A stretch of 64,000 nt of DNA, from contig NZ_CAXUQL020000001.1 in NCBI RefSeq assembly GCF_964253035.1, positions 5,704,001-5,768,000 of the forward strand. The letters run 5' to 3'. The notes beneath the pieces were generated by a model. The model had not been told where the DNA came from. It made no database searches and saw nothing but the letters and a program-made list of their open reading frames with translations. Positions 32,933-41,641 of this stretch are shown piece by piece. How positions within the stretch are numbered: the stretch's first letter is position 1; the number at the start of each line of letters is the position of its first letter. Made by a program: the position numbers and the translations under genes. This DNA is from Pseudorhodoferax sp032153935 (GTDB lineage: Bacteria > Pseudomonadota > Gammaproteobacteria > Burkholderiales > Burkholderiaceae_C).

Positions 32933-33628
32933 TCAGACCAGCCCGCTGACCGGTATGGCCGCGCCATGCACGGCGCGCGCGGCATCCGAGGCGAGGAACA
33001 GCATCACGTCGGCCAGCGCGTCGGGGTGCACCCACTGCGCGGCATCGGCAGCTGGCATGGCGGCGCGGTTGTCCGGCGTGTCGATGATGGAAGGCAGCAC
33101 GCAGTTGACGTTCACGCCCCGCCCCTTGAGTTCGGCCGACATCGACTCCGTGAGCCGGATCAGCGCGCTCTTGGACGCGGCATAGGCCCCCATCTGCGCG
33201 CCGCCCCTGAGCGCAGCGCCCGCGCCCACGGTGACGATGCGGCCACCGCCGTGCGCCAGCAGATGCGGCACCAGCACCGCCGCCACGTTCACGAAGCTGC
33301 GCGCGTTCAGGTCCATCAGGAAGTCCCAGTTGCCGGCCGAGGTCTCGTGCACGGCCTCGCCCATGCGGAAACCGCCGGCGATGTGCAGCAGCGTGTCCAC
33401 CCGGCCTGCCCGTTCGATCTGCGGCGCCAGCGCGGCGGCCAGCGCCGCACGGTCCAGCAGGTCGGCCGCCACCTGGCCCTCGGCGTCGCCGTAGGCGCGC
33501 TGCAGCGCGCCGGCATCGCGGTCCAGCAACAGCAGCCGCGCGCCCTGCGCGTGTGCGCGCGCGGCCACGGCGCGGCCCAGGTGGCCGGCGGCGCCGGTGA
33601 TGAGGATGGTGCGGGCGGTGTTCGTCAT
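32933..33628 (-). CDS. Short-chain dehydrogenase/reductase
   Basis: Classical SDR of 231 residues. Cofactor-binding ILITGAAGHLGRAVA lies near residue 8, and DLLDRAALAAAL follows the acidic adenosine contact. The catalytic YAASKSALIRL contains Tyr-x3-Lys; the usual Ser position is in TVGAGAAL, where glycine or alanine replaces the expected serine pair, so activity may be atypical. It is transcribed toward hppD and divergent from the DAHP synthase, with 92 bp between. No substrate is evident. Confidence 0.78.
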   Translation of the reverse strand: MTNTARTILITGAAGHLGRAVAARAHAQGARLLLLDRDAGALQRAYGDAEGQVAADLLDRAALAAALAPQIERAGRVDTLLHIAGGFRMGEAVHETSAGNWDFLMDLNARSFVNVAAVLVPHLLAHGGGRIVTVGAGAALRGGAQMGAYAASKSALIRLTESMSAELKGRGVNVNCVLPSIIDTPDNRAAMPAADAAQWVHPDALADVMLFLASDAARAVHGAAIPVSGLV

Positions 33629-33720
33629 GGCAATGCTCCTGGTCGTGCGGCGCAGGCCGCGTGGGCCCGCAGTGTCGCTCGCCCCGGCGCAGCCGCTGGC
33701 AAAACGCATAAGCTCGCGCC

Positions 33721-35079
33721 ATGCAAGACCTCGGCAACTGGACCCCTTCCTCCTGGCGCGCGCGCCCGGCCCTGCAACTGCCGGCCTATGCCGACGACGG
33801 CGCCCTGCGCGCCGCCGAGCAGCGCCTGGCCACGCTGCCGGCGCTGATCTTCCCGGGCGAGATCGCGCAGTTGCGCACGCGGCTGGCCGCGGTGGCGCGC
33901 GGCGAGGCCTTCCTGCTGCAGGGCGGCGACTGCGCCGAGAGCTTCGACGAATTCGGCCAGGACGCCGTGGAATCCACCTTCCGCGTGATCCTGCAGATGG
34001 CCGTGGTGCTCACCTATGCCGCGGCCTGCCCGGTGGTCAAGCTGGGCCGCATCGCCGGGCAGTTCGCCAAACCACGCTCCTCGGACACCGAGACCGTGGA
34101 CGGCACCACGCTGCCCTCGTACCGCGGTGACATCGTCAACGGCAGCGCCTTCAGCGCGGCTGCGCGCCTGCCCGACCCGGCCCGGCTGCTGACGGCCTAC
34201 GCCCATTCCACCACGACGCTGAACCAGCTGCGCGCGCTGGCCCAGGGCGGCTTTGCCGACCTGCACGAGGTGCACCGCTGGACCGCCGACTTCGTGCGCA
34301 CCAGCCCGCAGGGCACGCGCTTCGCGGAGCTGGCCGACCGCATCACCGAATCGCTGGCCTTCATGGAGGCCTGCGGTTTCGACGCGGCGCGCACGCCGCA
34401 GCTGCATGCGGTGGAGTTCTACACCTCGCACGAGGCGCTGCACCTGCACTACGAACAAGCCCTCACGCGGCACGATGCGCGCAGCGGCCGCTGGTACGGC
34501 GGCTCGGCCCACATGCTGTGGCTGGGCGAGCGCACGCGGCAGGTCGAGGGCGCGCACATCGAGTACCTGCGCGGCGTGGACAACCCGGTCGGCGTCAAGC
34601 TCGGCCCCAACGCCGCGGCCGACGACGTGCTGCGCCTGCTCGACCGGCTGGACCCGGACCAGCAGCCCGGCCGCACGGTGCTGATCGCCCGCATGGGCAG
34701 CGACAAGGTGGCCGAACGCCTGCCGCCGCTGCTGCGCGCCGTGCGCCGCGCCGGCCGCACGCCGGTGTGGTGCTGCGACCCCATGCACGGCAACACCGTG
34801 ACAGCCTCCAATGGCTACAAGACGCGCGACTTCGCGCGCATCCTCGCGGAGATGCGCGGCTTCTTCGCCGCGCACGCGCAGGAAGGCACCTATGCCGGCG
34901 GCCTGCACTTCGAGATGACGGGCCAGGATGTGACCGAGTGCCGCGGCGGCGCCCAGGCGCTCAGCGACGAGGGCCTGGCCAGCCGCTACCGCAGCGCCTG
35001 CGATCCGCGGTTGAACGGTTCGCAGAGCCTGGAGCTGGCGTTCCAGATCGCCGACGTGCTGAAGGCCGCGCGGGCCTGA
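33721..35079 (+). CDS. 3-deoxy-7-phosphoheptulonate (DAHP) synthase, class II
   Basis: Plant/Mycobacterium-type DAHP synthase of 452 residues; condenses erythrose-4-phosphate and phosphoenolpyruvate as the first shikimate-pathway step. Family blocks are LLQGGDCAESFDEFG (metal Cys), KLGRIAGQFAKPRS, DNPVGVKLGP, CDPMHGNT and GGLHFEMTGQDVTECRGG. The N-terminus is short and lacks the extra allosteric helices of the mycobacterial enzyme, so feedback control may differ. Beta-proteobacteria usually also carry class I enzymes. Not linked here to phenazine or other secondary genes. Divergent from an SDR gene. Confidence 0.93.
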   Translation: MQDLGNWTPSSWRARPALQLPAYADDGALRAAEQRLATLPALIFPGEIAQLRTRLAAVARGEAFLLQGGDCAESFDEFGQDAVESTFRVILQMAVVLTYAAACPVVKLGRIAGQFAKPRSSDTETVDGTTLPSYRGDIVNGSAFSAAARLPDPARLLTAYAHSTTTLNQLRALAQGGFADLHEVHRWTADFVRTSPQGTRFAELADRITESLAFMEACGFDAARTPQLHAVEFYTSHEALHLHYEQALTRHDARSGRWYGGSAHMLWLGERTRQVEGAHIEYLRGVDNPVGVKLGPNAAADDVLRLLDRLDPDQQPGRTVLIARMGSDKVAERLPPLLRAVRRAGRTPVWCCDPMHGNTVTASNGYKTRDFARILAEMRGFFAAHAQEGTYAGGLHFEMTGQDVTECRGGAQALSDEGLASRYRSACDPRLNGSQSLELAFQIADVLKAARA

Positions 35080-35104
35080 GCGCCGTCCGGCCGCCTGCGG
35101 CGCG

Positions 35105-35161
35105 TCAAGGCAGCACCACGTTGGCCTTCCCGGCCAGCGCCGCATAACGCGCGGCCTCGCT
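35105..35161 (-). pseudogene. 3'-end remnant of a Bug substrate-binding protein gene
   Basis: Read on the minus strand, this segment encodes SEAARYAALAGKANVVLP followed by a stop. That is almost identical to the C-terminus of the intact Bug protein ending at 37567 (SEAARYAALARKANVVLD). Homology stops abruptly at about 35162. Only the last 18 codons remain, in inverted orientation to the intact copy. The rest of the 302-bp gap before the CoA-transferase (35162-35381) holds no gene. Confidence 0.7.
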
Positions 35162-35381
35162 GCCTGTCGTGGGACGCAGGACGGAGGACGATAGACACAG
35201 GCGGCAGCGCTGGAGTGGAGCAAGCGTCGTCGACCTCGCTTGCCAGACATTCCCAACGGGCAACCCTCTGGCGCCAAAGCATCGCTTCACGCTCGCGACG
35301 AGCATGCCTAAAGTTCGCTCCAGTCTGCGCCACGGGCCGGTCAGCCGGCCGACGGCGACATCCGCCAACGAAGGAGCACGC

Positions 35382-36575
35382 ATGCCATCCCCCACGCCGC
35401 CGCCCGCAGCGCCCGCCACCCTGCCCTCGCCCACCACGCTCCCGCTCGCCGGCGTCCGCGTGCTCGAGTTCAGCCACATGGTCATGGGCCCGACCTGCGG
35501 GATGATCCTCGCGGATCTCGGAGCCGAAGTCATCAAAGTCGAGCCGCCCGGGGGCGACAGGACCCGCAAGCTGCCCGGCCTGGGCATCGGGTTCTTTCGC
35601 AGCTTCAACCGCAACAAGAAGAGCATCGTGCTGGACATCACGAGCGAGGCGGGCCGGGCGACCGCCGCCGAGCTGGCCGGCCAATGCGACGTCGTGCTGG
35701 AGAACTTTCGACCCGGGCTCATGGAGAAGCTCGGCCTGGACCACGCCACTCTCTCGGCTCGCTTCCCGCGGCTGATCTACGTCACCCACAAAGGCTTCCT
35801 GCCCGGCCCGTACGAGCACCGCCTCGCGCTGGACGAAGTCGTGCAGATGATGGGCGGCCTCTCGTATATGACCGGGCCGGCCGGCCGGCCGCTGCGTGCG
35901 GGCACGAGCGTCAACGACATCATGGGCGGCATGTTCGGCGCCATCGGCGTCATGGCGGCCCTGCGCGAGCGGGATCGCACGGGCCGCGGCCAGGAAGTGC
36001 AGAGCGCGCTCTTCGAGAACTGCGTCTTTCTTGCGGCGCAGCACATGCAGCAGTACCTCATGACCGGCGAGCCGCCGCCGCCCATGCCCTCCCGCGTCTC
36101 GGCCTGGAGCGTGTACGACGTGTTCACGCTGGCCGGGGGCGCGCAGCTGTTCATCGGTGCCGTCAGCGACAAGCAGTTCACCACGCTATGCCAGGTGCTG
36201 GGCCGCGAGGACCTGCTGCAGTACCCGGGCTTGCACGACAACGCATCCCGCGTGGCCGTGCGCCCGCAGCTGCTGGCCATGCTGGGCGAGATCCTGGCGC
36301 AGCACCGGGTCGAGGAACTCGCGCCGCGGCTCGAGGCCGCGGGCATCCCCTACGCACCCATCGTGCGGCCCGAGCAGCTCTGCGACGACCCGCACCTCAA
36401 GCAGAGCGGTGGCCTCGTGCCCATGGCCACCGACGACGGCGGCACGACCGAGGTGGTGCTGCTGCCGCTGACCCTGGGAGGGCGTCGCCCCGGCGTGCGC
36501 ATGCCGCTGCCCAGGGTCGGCGAGCACACCGACGAGATCCTGGGCGCACTTCGACCGGCCGCCGCCGCCCACTGA
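35382..36575 (+). CDS. CaiB/BaiF-family CoA-transferase
   Basis: Family III CoA-transferase of 397 residues. The Rossmann-like N-terminus has GVRVLEFSHMVMGPTCG and LADLGAEVIKVEPPGGD. The likely catalytic aspartate is in LALDEVVQMMGGL, followed by MTGPAGRPLRAGTSVNDIMGGM. RBS AAGGAG lies 7 nt upstream of the ATG; a longer in-frame extension is rejected. The Bug gene follows after 26 bp, giving a two-gene import and activation unit. Typical acceptors are carboxylic acids such as formate, carnitine or dicarboxylates; which one is unknown here. Confidence 0.87.
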   Translation: MPSPTPPPAAPATLPSPTTLPLAGVRVLEFSHMVMGPTCGMILADLGAEVIKVEPPGGDRTRKLPGLGIGFFRSFNRNKKSIVLDITSEAGRATAAELAGQCDVVLENFRPGLMEKLGLDHATLSARFPRLIYVTHKGFLPGPYEHRLALDEVVQMMGGLSYMTGPAGRPLRAGTSVNDIMGGMFGAIGVMAALRERDRTGRGQEVQSALFENCVFLAAQHMQQYLMTGEPPPPMPSRVSAWSVYDVFTLAGGAQLFIGAVSDKQFTTLCQVLGREDLLQYPGLHDNASRVAVRPQLLAMLGEILAQHRVEELAPRLEAAGIPYAPIVRPEQLCDDPHLKQSGGLVPMATDDGGTTEVVLLPLTLGGRRPGVRMPLPRVGEHTDEILGALRPAAAAH

Positions 36576-36601
36576 ACCGACGACAACGACGGAGACAAAC
36601 G

Positions 36602-37567
36602 ATGCACCCCACCACCCTCACGCGCCGCCAGCTTCTTGGAGCGTGCGCCGCCCTCACTCTGCCGGCCTTCGCCCAGAGCGACAAGCCCGTGCGGCTGATC
36701 CTGCCCATCAGCGCCGGCTCTGGCGTGGACGTGATCGCGCGCGCGTCGTCGGTTGCCGTCGGCAAGGCGCTGGGCCAGCCGCTCGTCGTGGAAAACCTGC
36801 CCGGCGCAGGCGGCATCACGGGCGCCTCGGCCGTGGCCAAGGCCGCGCCCGACGGCCTGACCCTGGGCATGGTGTCCAACAACCACGTGATCAATCCGGC
36901 CGTCTACCGGAAGATGCCGTTCGACGCGATCACCGACTTCACGCCGATCAGCGTGATCGGCGCCACGCCGCTGGTGCTGGTGGCCGGCAAGGGCGTGGCG
37001 GCCGGCAACGTCAAGGAACTCGTGGCGCTGGTCAAGGCGCAGCCGGACGCGTTGAACTACGCCTCTTCGGGCAACGGCACCATCATCCACCTGGCCGGCG
37101 AGATGTTCGTCGAGCAGGCCGGGCTGCGCGTGCGCCACATCCCGTACAAGGGCACGGGCCCCATGGTCAACGACCTGCTGGGCGGTCAGGTGCAGTTCGG
37201 CGTGGTCGCGCTGCCGGCCATCCAGGCCCACATCAAGAGCGGCATGGTCAAGGCCATCGGCCTGTGCGGCGCGCAGCGCTCGCCGGCCGCGCCCGAGATC
37301 CCGACGATCGCCGAGCAGGGCCTGCCGGACTACGAGGTGGAAGGCTGGTTCGCGGTCGTCGGCCCGGCCAGGCTGCCGGCGGCCGAGGTCAAGCGCGTGC
37401 ACGACGCCTTCGCCCGCGGCTTTGCCAGCCCCGAGGTGGTCGAGGCCATGGCCAGGCAGGGCAACGTGATCCGGCCGACCTCGCCCGAGGAGGCGGCCAG
37501 GTTCTTCCGCAGCGAGGCCGCGCGCTACGCGGCGCTGGCCAGGAAGGCCAACGTGGTGCTGGACTGA
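36602..37567 (+). CDS. Bug-family substrate-binding protein
   Basis: Periplasmic tripartite-transporter binding protein of 321 residues. Signal peptide has TRRQLLGACAALTL and ends at AFAQ. Conserved blocks: PVRLILPISAGSGVDVIAR, VVENLPGAGGITG, YASSGNGTIIHLAGEMF, RHIPYKGTGPMVNDLLGG. The 17-residue end SEAARYAALARKANVVLD is repeated as a relic 1.5 kb upstream. Probably co-transcribed with the CoA-transferase and converges on the IclR gene. Confidence 0.87.
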   Translation: MHPTTLTRRQLLGACAALTLPAFAQSDKPVRLILPISAGSGVDVIARASSVAVGKALGQPLVVENLPGAGGITGASAVAKAAPDGLTLGMVSNNHVINPAVYRKMPFDAITDFTPISVIGATPLVLVAGKGVAAGNVKELVALVKAQPDALNYASSGNGTIIHLAGEMFVEQAGLRVRHIPYKGTGPMVNDLLGGQVQFGVVALPAIQAHIKSGMVKAIGLCGAQRSPAAPEIPTIAEQGLPDYEVEGWFAVVGPARLPAAEVKRVHDAFARGFASPEVVEAMARQGNVIRPTSPEEAARFFRSEAARYAALARKANVVLD

Positions 37568-37623
37568 CTGGCGCATGATGGCCGGCCTGCCGCCGCACGC
37601 CGGCTGCGGCGCCCTGCGCGCCT

Positions 37624-38445
37624 TCAAGCGTGCAGCGAGGACACCTGGCGCGAGCTGGTCTGTGCCACCGAGCCCAGGAAATTCGGAGCCATCGCCCGCA
37701 GCCGCTCGCTCGCCTCGCGCAGCGGCATCAGCAGCCGCTTGGCGGCCTTGGCCTCGGTCGCTTCGCCCGACAACAGGTTCACATTGAGGGCCGCGACCAC
37801 TTGGCCACCGTCGCCGCGGACGGGCACCGAGAGCCCGCAGACCGCCTCGTCGAATTCGCCATCGACCCAGGCATAGCCCTTGTCCTGCACCTCGGCCAGG
37901 CGGGCACGCAGCGCTTCGGGCGTCGCCACCGTCCTGCGCGTGCAGGGCTTGAGCTCCACCGCCGCGAGGTAGCGCGCCAGCGCCTCCTCGTCCTGCCAGG
38001 CCAGCAGCACGCGGCCCGGCGAGGTGGCATAGGCGGGCAGCCGGCTGCCCACACCCAGGCGCAGCGACATCACCTTGCGCGAGGGAATGCGCAGCAGGTA
38101 GATGCTGTGCCGGCCGTCGAAGGCCGACAGCGCGACCGACTCCTTGACCTCGGCGCAGAGTTGCTCGAGCACCTCTTGCGCGACGCCCCAGAACGGCAGC
38201 GAGGTCAGGTAGGTCATTCCCAGGTTCAGGATCTTGGGCGTCAGCCGAAAGCTCTTGCCATCCGTGACCGTGAAGCCCAGCTCAGTCAGCGTCATCAGGA
38301 TGCGGCGCGCCACCGTGCGCGGCAGCTGCGTGCTCGCGGCCACGGAAGCCACGGTATGTTCACCGGTGCCCGAGCCCATCGCCTCGATGACGCTCAGGCC
38401 ACGGGCGAATGAACGGACGAAACCATCGCTTTCAGGAGTTGCCAT
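37624..38445 (-). CDS. IclR-family transcriptional regulator
   Basis: IclR-type regulator of 273 residues. The N-terminal winged helix (about 10-75) has SFARGLSVIEAMGSG and VASVAASTQLPRTVARRILMTL. The effector domain (about 85-260) has GSRLPAYATSPGRVLLAW and GLSVPVRGDGGQVVAALNV. Closest in style to PcaR/PobR aromatic-acid regulators. It is the last gene of the tight minus-strand run starting at 43485 (27 bp after the DUF35 gene) and probably controls the divergent promoters at 43486-43668 as well as its own operon. Confidence 0.88.
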   Translation of the reverse strand: MATPESDGFVRSFARGLSVIEAMGSGTGEHTVASVAASTQLPRTVARRILMTLTELGFTVTDGKSFRLTPKILNLGMTYLTSLPFWGVAQEVLEQLCAEVKESVALSAFDGRHSIYLLRIPSRKVMSLRLGVGSRLPAYATSPGRVLLAWQDEEALARYLAAVELKPCTRRTVATPEALRARLAEVQDKGYAWVDGEFDEAVCGLSVPVRGDGGQVVAALNVNLLSGEATEAKAAKRLLMPLREASERLRAMAPNFLGSVAQTSSRQVSSLHA

Positions 38446-38472
38446 AGGGGACGCTTTTGTCGGCCCGCGATT

Positions 38473-38889
38473 CTAGGTGGCGCCCACCGGCCCGAACTGG
38501 GGCAGGCACAGGCCCTCGCCCATCGGCAGGAAGCGCACCTGCACGCGGTCGCCGATGCGCACGAGGTCGGGCAGCACATCGACGATGTTGGCCATCATGC
38601 GCGGGCCTTCGTCCAGCGCGACCACGGCGACCACGTAGGGCAGCTTGTCGGCCATGTGGGCGTTGGCCGCGCGGTGGTTGACGGTGAAGGTGTAGATGCG
38701 GCCCAGGCCGGCGCTGCGCTCCCATTGCGGCGCCTCGGCACCGCAGTGGCGGCAGAACGCCCGCGGGATGGACTGCGTGCGTGCGCATGTGCCGCAGCGT
38801 TGGAACAACAACATCCCTCGGGCGGTGGCGTCCCAGAACGGCTGGGTGGCCTCGGTCGGGACCGGTGCAGGACGGGGGGCGGTGTTCAT
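38473..38889 (-). CDS. DUF35 zinc-ribbon/OB-fold protein, partner of thiolase-like aldolase
   Basis: Protein of 138 residues. A rubredoxin-like zinc ribbon with cysteines C32, C35, C46 and C49 (RCGTCARTQ, AFCRHCG) is followed by an OB fold (GRIYTFTVNHRAA to VQVRFLPMGEGL). Such DUF35 proteins bind thiolase-superfamily partners and hold the CoA substrate; ChsH2-DUF35 with Ltp2 is the best-known case. It overlaps the thiolase-like gene by 4 bp (ATGA), supporting a complex. Stop TAG. Confidence 0.85.
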   Translation of the reverse strand: MNTAPRPAPVPTEATQPFWDATARGMLLFQRCGTCARTQSIPRAFCRHCGAEAPQWERSAGLGRIYTFTVNHRAANAHMADKLPYVVAVVALDEGPRMMANIVDVLPDLVRIGDRVQVRFLPMGEGLCLPQFGPVGAT

Positions 38890-40055
38890 GCGACGTTCCC
38901 GAGGATCATGGTGGTGTTGGCCGAGAAGACGAGGCCGGGCGCGTGGCACAGCGCGTGGTGGGCGTGCGAGAGCTGGCGCTCGCCGCACTCGCCGCGCAGC
39001 TGGCGCACCGCCTCGATGACCAGGAAGATGCCGAACATGCCGGGATGTCCGTAAGAAAGACCGCCGCCCGAGGTGTTGATCGGGAAGTCGCCGCCCGGCG
39101 CCAGCCGGCCGCCCTTGACGAAGTCCTTGCCCTCGCCGCGTGCGCAGAAGCCCAGCTCCTCGAGCGACTGCAGCACGCCGATGGTGAAGTGGTCGTAGAT
39201 CTGCACCACGTCGATGTCGCCGCGCGTGATGCCGGCCATCGCGAAGGCTTCGTCGGCCGTCTGGGCCACGCGCGTGTCGAGCCAGTCGTCCAGCTCCAGC
39301 GGCGTGTAGTGGTGCGAGAAGGCCTCGGCGATGCCCTTGACGTAGACCGGCATGCGGGCCAGGTCGCGCGCACGCTCCGCGCTGGTGACGACCAGCGCAC
39401 CGCCACCGTCGGTCACGAGGCAGCAGTCGCGCTGGCGCAGCGGCGCGGCCACCACGGGCGAGGCGTTCACGTCGTCCAAAGTCAGCGGCCCCTGGCGGTA
39501 GGCCTTGGGGTTCAGGTTGGCCCACTGGCGCGCGGCCACCGCGATCTCGGCCAGGTCGGCCGGCCGGCTGCCGTAGCGGTGCATGTGCATTTGCGCCACC
39601 ATGGCGTAGTAGCCGATCGGGCTCAGCTGCCCGTGCGGCACGATGAACTGGCCGCGCGGCGAGCGCGGGTCTTCCACCAGCCCGGTGAGCTTGCGCGAGC
39701 CGTCGGACAGCTGGGTGCTGCCGTAGGTGATGAGCGCCACCTCGCACAGGCCCGCAGCGATGGCGGCCATGGCGTGGCGGATGTGCATGAGGTTGGACAT
39801 GCCGCCCACGTTGCTGCTGTCCAGGTAGCGCGGCGCGAGGCCCAGGTACTCGGCCAGCTGCAGGCCGCTGAAGCGGTCGTCGGTGTGGGCGAAGATGGCA
39901 TCGACATCGCGCAGGCGCAGCCCGGCGTCGGCCAGCGCGGCGCGCGCGGCCTGGGCCTGCAGCTCCAGCGCGGTCTTGCCGGGCACCTTGCCGAGGTCGG
40001 ACTCGGCCACGCCGGCGATGGCGACCGAGGAGGAAAGCGGGGAGCGTCGTGTCAT
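38886..40055 (-). CDS. SCP-x thiolase-like protein, probable Ltp2-type retro-aldolase
   Basis: Thiolase-fold protein of 389 residues in the SCP-x/lipid-transfer group. The usual nucleophilic cysteine is absent: the corresponding loop reads SSNVGGMSNLMH (residues 80-91). Two tyrosines in motifs resembling those proposed as catalytic in Ltp2 steroid side-chain aldolase are present, Y287 in QIYDHFT and Y335 in LSYGHPG, with H337. This suggests C-C cleavage of a tertiary beta-hydroxyacyl-CoA by retro-aldol chemistry rather than thiolysis. ATGA overlaps on both sides couple it to the ligase gene and to the DUF35 partner. The assignment of the Ltp2 residues is from memory. Confidence 0.8.
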   Translation of the reverse strand: MTRRSPLSSSVAIAGVAESDLGKVPGKTALELQAQAARAALADAGLRLRDVDAIFAHTDDRFSGLQLAEYLGLAPRYLDSSNVGGMSNLMHIRHAMAAIAAGLCEVALITYGSTQLSDGSRKLTGLVEDPRSPRGQFIVPHGQLSPIGYYAMVAQMHMHRYGSRPADLAEIAVAARQWANLNPKAYRQGPLTLDDVNASPVVAAPLRQRDCCLVTDGGGALVVTSAERARDLARMPVYVKGIAEAFSHHYTPLELDDWLDTRVAQTADEAFAMAGITRGDIDVVQIYDHFTIGVLQSLEELGFCARGEGKDFVKGGRLAPGGDFPINTSGGGLSYGHPGMFGIFLVIEAVRQLRGECGERQLSHAHHALCHAPGLVFSANTTMILGNVA

Positions 40056-41641
40056 GTCGGTTGTGCAGTGGGAACGGATGCGGCCTGCGGCCAGTAGGCG
40101 CGCTTGACCTCGCGCTTGAGCAGCTTGCCGGTCTCGGTGCGCGGCAGCGCGGCAGTGAAGTCCACGCTGCGCGGGCACTTGATCGGCGACAGCCGCGCGC
40201 GGCACCAGGCGATGAGCTCCTGCGCCAGCGCGTCCGATGGCGCATGGCCGTGGCGCAGCTGCACCACCGCCTTGACCTCTTCGCCGAACTCCTCGTTCGG
40301 CACACCGACCACGGCCACGTCGTGCACGGCCGGGTGCTGGCCCAGCGCGTTCTCGGTCTCCTGCGGGTAGATGTTCACGCCGCCCGAGATGATCATGTTG
40401 GCCAGCCGGTCGGTCAGGTACAGGAAGCCGTCGGCGTCCAGGTAGCCGATGTCGCCGTAGGTGGCCCAGCCCTGCGCGTTGTAGGCCTGGCGCGTCTTGC
40501 CGGGATCGCCGTGGTATTCGAACACCGGCCCGCCCGAGAACCAGATCACGCCCGGCGTACCGGCCGGCAGCGCGCTGCCGTCTTCGCCTAGGATGTGCAC
40601 GGCACCGAACTCCGGGATGCCGACCGAGCCCGGGTGCGCCAGCCACTCGTGCGCGTCGAGCGAGGTGCGGCCCACCAGCTCGGTGCCGCTGTAGAACTCG
40701 TAGAGGATGGGCCCCCACCAGTCGATCATGGCCTGCTTGACCCAGACCGGGCACGGCGCCGCGGCATGCACGGCCACGCGCAGGCTGGACAGGTCGTGCG
40801 CCCGGCGCTCGGCCTCGGGCAGGCGAAGCAGCCGGATGAACATGGTCGGCACCCATTGGCTGTGCGTCACGCGAAAGCGCGCGATGGCCGCCAGCGCGGC
40901 CTGCGCGTCGAAGCGCTCCATCAGCACGCAGGTGCCGCCCTGGCGCATCACGTTCATGTTCCAGCGCACCGGGGCTGTGTGATAGAAGGGCGCCGTCGAC
41001 AGGTAGACCGTGTCGCGGTCGAACGCCTTCCAGTGCATGCGCGGGTTGGGCTCGGCCACGAAATGCCGGTTGGCGCTGGCCAGCGGCCGCTTGATGCCCT
41101 TGGGCAGGCCGGTGGTGCCCGACGAGTAGCAGAAGTCCGTGCCCTCGGGCGTCTCGGGCAGGTCCACGTCGGCCGGCACGCTGTGCAGCGCGGCCTCGTA
41201 GTCCTCGAACCCCGGCACGGCGCCGTCCAGGCAGAAGCGGTGCAGCCCGACCGTGCCCTGCACGAGCACACCGTCTGCATCCATCAGGGCCGCGGCGCTG
41301 AACAGCACCCTGGCGCCACAGTCGCGCACGATGTAGAGCAGCTCGGGCGCCTTCAGATGCCGGCTGACGGTGGTGTAGTACAGGCCGATGCGGTGCGCCG
41401 CCCACAGCAGTTCGAAGTAGCGCAGGTGGTTGTCCAGGTAGATCGCCACCGCGTCGCCGGTGCGCAGGCCGCGCGCCAGCAGCAGCGCGGCGCAGCGGCG
41501 CGAGCGCTGTTCCAGCTCGGCCCAGGTCACCGCCTGGCCGCTCTCGAGCAAGCGGTAGGCGATGCCCTGCGGATCGGCCGCCGCGTTGCGCGCCAGGCTG
41601 TCGTGCGCGCGCGGCGCCATGGGTGCGGAACTACGCGCCAT
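40052..41641 (-). CDS. AMP-forming acyl-CoA ligase
   Basis: Adenylate-forming CoA ligase of 529 residues. The P-loop motif is DFCYSSGTTGLPKGIKR; A5-like YEFYSGTELVG, the hinge TYGDIGYLDADGFLYLTDR and the C-terminal catalytic lysine region PRTETGKLLKREVK are all visible. The substrate pocket resembles long- or branched-chain acyl/cyclic acid ligases but cannot be specified. It overlaps the MaoC gene by 11 bp and the aldolase by 4 bp, placing CoA activation in the same translation unit as hydration and cleavage. Confidence 0.9.
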   Translation of the reverse strand: MARSSAPMAPRAHDSLARNAAADPQGIAYRLLESGQAVTWAELEQRSRRCAALLLARGLRTGDAVAIYLDNHLRYFELLWAAHRIGLYYTTVSRHLKAPELLYIVRDCGARVLFSAAALMDADGVLVQGTVGLHRFCLDGAVPGFEDYEAALHSVPADVDLPETPEGTDFCYSSGTTGLPKGIKRPLASANRHFVAEPNPRMHWKAFDRDTVYLSTAPFYHTAPVRWNMNVMRQGGTCVLMERFDAQAALAAIARFRVTHSQWVPTMFIRLLRLPEAERRAHDLSSLRVAVHAAAPCPVWVKQAMIDWWGPILYEFYSGTELVGRTSLDAHEWLAHPGSVGIPEFGAVHILGEDGSALPAGTPGVIWFSGGPVFEYHGDPGKTRQAYNAQGWATYGDIGYLDADGFLYLTDRLANMIISGGVNIYPQETENALGQHPAVHDVAVVGVPNEEFGEEVKAVVQLRHGHAPSDALAQELIAWCRARLSPIKCPRSVDFTAALPRTETGKLLKREVKRAYWPQAASVPTAQPT

